From Bordetella parapertussis (GTDB taxonomy: Bacteria > Cyanobacteriota > Cyanobacteriia > PCC-6307 > Cyanobiaceae), in the NCBI GenBank assembly GCA_943324725.2, contig CALPMR020000095.1, forward strand, positions 1-9,646: a DNA stretch of 9,646 nucleotides, written 5' to 3'. Under the pieces are notes generated by a model. It was not told where the DNA came from, did not search any database, and saw only the letters and a list, made by a program, of their open reading frames with translations. Below, piece by piece: positions 6,915-9,646 of this stretch (position 1 is the first letter of the stretch; every line of letters begins with the position of its first letter). The position numbers and the translations under genes are program-made.

Positions 6915-7397
6915 GTGACCGCCGCACCGATCTCGCCCCTGCTGCCCCTGAAGCCAGCTGATCTCGAGGCCTGCCTGGGCCTCGACAACCTGGCCCTCGG
7001 TGGGCTCTGGACCCCGGGCCAATGGCAGCGGGAGCTGGAGGACGAACGGCGGCCGGGGCTGGGGCTGTGGCGCCGGGGAGAGCTGCTGGCCATGGCCAGT
7101 GGCTGGCTGGTGGTCGATGAGCTGCACATCACGCTGGTGGCGGTGGCGCCGGATCAGCGCCGCCAGGGCCTGGGGCGGCTGGTGCTGAACGGACTGCTGG
7201 CTGCCGGACGACAGGGCGGGGCGGATCGCGCCACTCTGGAAGTGGCCAGCGCCAACAGCGCCGCCCGGGCCCTGTATGGCAATTGCGGTTTCCGGGACGC
7301 GGGCCTCCGTCGCGGTTACTACCGCAACGGCGACGATGCCCTGATCCAATGGCTCAAGCTGGAAGCAACTGAAGCAGGATGCTCAGGGTGCGGTTAA
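6915..7397 (+). CDS. rimI: GNAT N-acetyltransferase, RimI-like (ribosomal protein S18 alanine acetyltransferase)
   Basis: The 160-residue protein is a single GNAT domain. The acetyl-CoA P-loop is QRRQGLG (81-87) after the strand HITLVAVAPD. The later block TLEVASANSAARALYGNCGF (107-126) has the Glu-Val, Asn114, Ala-Arg-Ala-Leu-Tyr121 and Gly-Phe126 of the RimI group, and YYRNGDDALIQWLKL (135-149) matches the RimI C-terminus. RimI acetylates the N-terminal alanine of ribosomal protein S18 in E. coli; substrates here are inferred. The start is a GTG at 6915, chosen because it gives a normal N-terminus (SPLLPLKPADLEAC) and the gene then clears lysA by 61 bases. The last residues (TEAGCSGCG) are not conserved. 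Length is close to the usual 150-160. It is followed by a 174-base spacer before clpC. Confidence 0.85.
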   Translation: MTAAPISPLLPLKPADLEACLGLDNLALGGLWTPGQWQRELEDERRPGLGLWRRGELLAMASGWLVVDELHITLVAVAPDQRRQGLGRLVLNGLLAAGRQGGADRATLEVASANSAARALYGNCGFRDAGLRRGYYRNGDDALIQWLKLEATEAGCSGCG

Positions 7398-7442
7398 CCG
7401 AAGATTCCTGAGCCGGAAACAGTCAGATTAATGCCGTACAGC

Positions 7443-7448
7443 TATAAC
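7443..7448 (+). promoter_or_regulatory. Possible -10 element TATAAC for clpC
   Basis: TATAAC matches the consensus TATAAT at five of six bases and stands out in an otherwise G+C-rich region. No good -35 is found about 17 bases upstream. Use of it would start transcription near 7455, giving a leader of roughly 115 bases before the ATG at 7572 and leaving out the first micro-ORF. Confidence 0.35.
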
Positions 7449-7465
7449 GAAGCCCCGCCAGAACA

Positions 7466-7505
7466 CTGATGCAGACAGGCGTAGCCGCCTGTTCACCCTG
7501 ATGCA
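7466..7505 (+). repeat. CTGATGCA direct repeats flanking a hairpin
   Basis: CTGATGCA occurs at 7466-7473 and again at 7498-7505, 32 bases apart, with a partial third copy (CTGAT) at 7536-7540. The related phrase TTCA(A)CCCTGAT surrounds the second and third copies. The repeats frame the stem-loop at 7475-7492. They could be duplicated binding sites or the trace of a local duplication. Confidence 0.45.
7475..7492 (+). terminator. Perfect 7-bp stem-loop between rimI and clpC, without T-run
   Basis: ACAGGCG (7475-7481) pairs perfectly with CGCCTGT (7486-7492) around the loop TAGC, and a G-T pair can extend it by one. Only two T follow before CACC, so it is not a classic intrinsic terminator. 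It may end rimI messages weakly, protect a 3' end, or act as a structure in the clpC leader. Confidence 0.4.
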
Positions 7506-7571
7506 TCCCCCCGAACACACGCCATCGCTTCAACCCTGATAGCTTGGATGCACTTGCACCAGGCCCTGGCC

Positions 7572-9646
7572 ATGTTCGAGCGGTTTACCGAGAAGGCCAT
7601 CAAGGTGATCATGCTGGCCCAGGAAGAGGCCCGTCGCCTTGGCCACAACTTCGTCGGCACCGAGCAGATTCTGCTGGGCCTGATTGGCGAAGGCACCGGC
7701 GTGGCGGCGAAAGTGCTCAAATCCATGGGGGTCAATCTCAAGGATGCCCGCGTCGAGGTCGAAAAGATCATCGGCCGCGGTTCGGGCTTTGTGGCCGTGG
7801 AGATTCCCTTCACTCCCCGGGCCAAACGGGTGCTCGAGCTCTCCCTCGAGGAGGCCCGCCAACTCGGCCATAACTACATCGGTACGGAGCACCTGCTGCT
7901 CGGCCTGATCCGAGAAGGCGAAGGTGTCGCCGCCCGTGTACTGGAAAATCTCGGCGTCGACCTGGCCAAGGTGCGCACCCAGGTGATCCGCATGCTCGGC
8001 GAGACGGCTGAAGTGGCCGCCGGCAGCAGCGGCAAGGGATCCACCAAAACCCCGACCCTTGATGAGTTCGGCAGCAACCTCACCCAGCTGGCGGCTGATT
8101 CCAAACTGGATCCGGTGGTCGGTCGCCACAACGAGATCGATCGGGTGATCCAGATCCTGGGACGGCGCACCAAGAACAATCCGGTGCTGATCGGCGAACC
8201 CGGTGTCGGCAAGACCGCCATCGCTGAAGGCCTGGCCCAGCGCATCACCACCGGCGATGTGCCGGACATCCTCGAAGACAAGCGCGTTCTCACTCTGGAC
8301 ATCGGCCTGCTGGTGGCCGGCACCAAGTACCGCGGTGAGTTTGAGGAGCGCCTCAAGAAGATCATGGAGGAGATCCGCTCCGCCGGAAACGTGATCCTGG
8401 TGATCGATGAGGTTCACACCCTGATCGGCGCCGGCGCCGCCGAAGGTGCCATCGACGCCGCCAACATCCTCAAACCCGCCCTGGCCCGCGGCGAGCTGCA
8501 GTGCATCGGCGCTACCACCCTCGATGAATACCGCAAGCACATCGAGCGCGATGCCGCCCTTGAGCGCCGCTTCCAGCCGGTGATGGTGGGCGAGCCCTCC
8601 GTCATTGACACCATCGAGATCCTGCGGGGTCTGCGGGAACGCTATGAACAGCACCACCGCCTCAAGATCTCCGATGAAGCTCTGGTAGCCGCCGCCACCC
8701 TCGGCGATCGCTACATCTCCGATCGCTTTCTGCCCGACAAGGCCATCGATCTGATCGATGAGGCCGGCAGCCGGGTCCGGTTGATGAACTCCAAGCTCCC
8801 TCCCGCCGCCAAGGAGGTGGACAAGCAATTGCGGGCCGTTCAGAAAGAGAAGGAGGACGCGGTCCGCGACCAGGATTTCACCAAGGCCGGTGAACTGCGC
8901 GACAAAGAGGTGGAGCTGCGTGAGCAGATTCGCTCGATTCTGCAGACGCGCAAAGATGAGGAGCCCGAAGCGGCCGCTCTGCCGGCGCCGGAAGCAGGCT
9001 CGGTGGCCGTAGCAGAACCCACAACCAGAACCGGCAGTGCCTTCGCCGATGGCGGCAACGAGGCCGGCAGTCGCCCACCGGTGGTCACCGAGGAGGACAT
9101 CGCCCACATCGTTGCCTCCTGGACCGGGGTGCCGGTGCAGAAGCTCACCGAGAGTGAATCGGTCAAACTGTTGAACATGGAGGAAACCCTCCACCAGCGC
9201 CTGATCGGCCAGGATGAAGCCGTCAAGGCGGTCTCCCGCGCCATTCGCCGCGCCCGCGTCGGTCTGAAGAATCCCAACCGGCCGATTGCCAGCTTCATCT
9301 TCTCCGGCCCCACCGGCGTCGGCAAGACTGAGCTCACCAAGGCTCTGGCGGCCTACTTCTTCGGCAGCGAAGAGTCGATGATCCGGCTGGACATGTCGGA
9401 ATTCATGGAGCGCCACACCGTCAGCAAACTGATCGGTTCGCCTCCGGGCTACGTGGGCTTCAACGAAGGTGGCCAGCTCACCGAAGCGGTGCGGCGCCGG
9501 CCCTACACCGTCGTGTTGTTCGATGAAATCGAGAAGGCCCACCCGGACGTCTTCAACCTGTTGCTGCAGTTGCTCGAAGACGGCCGTCTCACCGATTCCA
9601 AGGGTCGCACGGTGGATTTCAAGAACACCCTGATCATCATGACCTC
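7572..9646 (+). CDS. clpC: ATP-dependent Clp protease ATP-binding subunit ClpC, 3' end beyond window
   Basis: The visible 691 residues are a class I Hsp100 unfoldase that feeds substrates to ClpP/ClpR in the cytosol. Two N-domain repeats (about 1-140) each carry the EEARxLGHN(F/Y)(V/I)GTE phrase. D1 has Walker A GEPGVGKT (208-215), Walker B VIDEVH with Asp279-Glu280, the pore tyrosine Tyr253 in GTKYRGEFE and the arginine pair 332-333. A coiled M/UVR segment follows (about 408-460). After a 42-residue low-complexity linker (462-503), D2 carries GPTGVGKT (579-586), pore Tyr627 in GSPPGYVGF and Walker [10 protein letters not shown] with Asp651-Glu652. The C-terminal part, with the rest of D2 and the ClpP-docking loop, is missing. 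The start [11 protein letters not shown] is the conserved family start; an in-frame ATG at 7548 would add eight residues. No Shine-Dalgarno is visible. Confidence 0.97.
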   Translation, partial: MFERFTEKAIKVIMLAQEEARRLGHNFVGTEQILLGLIGEGTGVAAKVLKSMGVNLKDARVEVEKIIGRGSGFVAVEIPFTPRAKRVLELSLEEARQLGHNYIGTEHLLLGLIREGEGVAARVLENLGVDLAKVRTQVIRMLGETAEVAAGSSGKGSTKTPTLDEFGSNLTQLAADSKLDPVVGRHNEIDRVIQILGRRTKNNPVLIGEPGVGKTAIAEGLAQRITTGDVPDILEDKRVLTLDIGLLVAGTKYRGEFEERLKKIMEEIRSAGNVILVIDEVHTLIGAGAAEGAIDAANILKPALARGELQCIGATTLDEYRKHIERDAALERRFQPVMVGEPSVIDTIEILRGLRERYEQHHRLKISDEALVAAATLGDRYISDRFLPDKAIDLIDEAGSRVRLMNSKLPPAAKEVDKQLRAVQKEKEDAVRDQDFTKAGELRDKEVELREQIRSILQTRKDEEPEAAALPAPEAGSVAVAEPTTRTGSAFADGGNEAGSRPPVVTEEDIAHIVASWTGVPVQKLTESESVKLLNMEETLHQRLIGQDEAVKAVSRAIRRARVGLKNPNRPIASFIFSGPTGVGKTELTKALAAYFFGSEESMIRLDMSEFMERHTVSKLIGSPPGYVGFNEGGQLTEAVRRRPYTVVLFDEIEKAHPDVFNLLLQLLEDGRLTDSKGRTVDFKNTLIIMT
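8704..8711. repeat. HIP1 octamer GCGATCGC
   Basis: A perfect HIP1 palindrome lies inside clpC, in the segment encoding the end of D1. It is the third in the window. Confidence 0.8.

Larger units (their letters stand above)
7431..7539 (+). other. Chain of three micro-ORFs upstream of clpC (possible leader)
   Basis: Three tiny frames follow one another: 7431-7469 (MPYSYNEAPPEH), 7469-7501 ([10 protein letters not shown]) and 7501-7539 ([12 protein letters not shown]). Each stop is joined to the next start as TGATG, a one-base overlap typical of coupled translation. The third stop sits in TGATAG, so the chain ends there; the clpC frame is the next one in the series, with ATGs at 7548 and 7572. 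No Shine-Dalgarno sequence is visible before any of them. The pattern could be chance, since the TGATG junctions are also the core of a direct repeat. No residue bias of a classic amino-acid attenuator is seen. Confidence 0.25.

Noticed and set aside
6854..7132. Upstream extension of the lysA frame to 7132
   Set aside because: It runs antisense through the conserved RimI coding region and gives Ser/Arg-rich sequence unlike LysA; the ATG at 6853 is the first start after it.
7548..7571. ATG at 7548 as the clpC start
   Set aside because: It is in frame and would add eight residues, but ClpC proteins normally begin [11 protein letters not shown], which matches the ATG at 7572. It remains a possible secondary start.
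7530..9542. A 670-codon open frame on the minus strand covering most of clpC
   Set aside because: It is antisense to a complete, motif-rich ClpC. Long antisense frames are expected in G+C-rich genes with strong third-position bias, and its product has no recognisable domain.

Overview
The window comes from a high-G+C picocyanobacterium, most likely a Synechococcus or Cyanobium type. Three things point there. The ClpC protein is of the cyanobacterial/plastid type. The gene order clpC | rimI | lysA-cdaA-uppS-bioB is, from memory, a familiar arrangement in marine and freshwater Synechococcus-like genomes. Three complete copies of the cyanobacterial HIP1 octamer GCGATCGC occur in under 10 kb, where base composition predicts well under one. 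The species cannot be fixed from the window alone. No mobile element, CRISPR array, tRNA or rRNA was seen.

Layout: positions 1-6853 are read entirely on the minus strand, and 6915-9646 on the plus strand, with a 61-bp divergent gap between the two. In transcription order the minus strand carries lysA (diaminopimelate decarboxylase), a 119-bp gap, then cdaA (diadenylate cyclase), uppS (undecaprenyl-diphosphate synthase), bioB (biotin synthase) and trhO (tRNA U34 hydroxylase). cdaA/uppS and uppS/bioB overlap by 4 bases (ATGA), and bioB/trhO are 7 bases apart, so these four look like one operon. After a 79-bp gap come a glutathione S-transferase/DUF952 fusion gene and, overlapping it by ATGA, an acetyltransferase-like gene that runs off the left edge. 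The plus strand carries rimI (acetyltransferase), a 174-bp spacer, and clpC, whose 3' end lies outside the window.

Functional reading: lysA consumes meso-diaminopimelate, a peptidoglycan precursor. uppS makes the polyprenyl carrier for cell-wall precursors. cdaA makes c-di-AMP, which in other bacteria links osmotic and cell-wall homeostasis. This makes the core an envelope and second-messenger cluster with the vitamin and tRNA-modification genes bioB and trhO attached. ClpC is the AAA+ unfoldase of the Clp protease and stands in its own transcription unit.

The families are ordinary housekeeping ones. The unusual points are: three micro-ORFs joined by TGATG stop/start overlaps, with a perfect hairpin and repeats, just upstream of clpC; a small ORF joined to cdaA by a GTGA overlap; an RHL instead of RHR motif in CdaA; the GST-DUF952 fusion; a five-residue repeat in an N-terminal extension of LysA; and a long low-complexity linker in ClpC. 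No clearly new multi-gene system was found.
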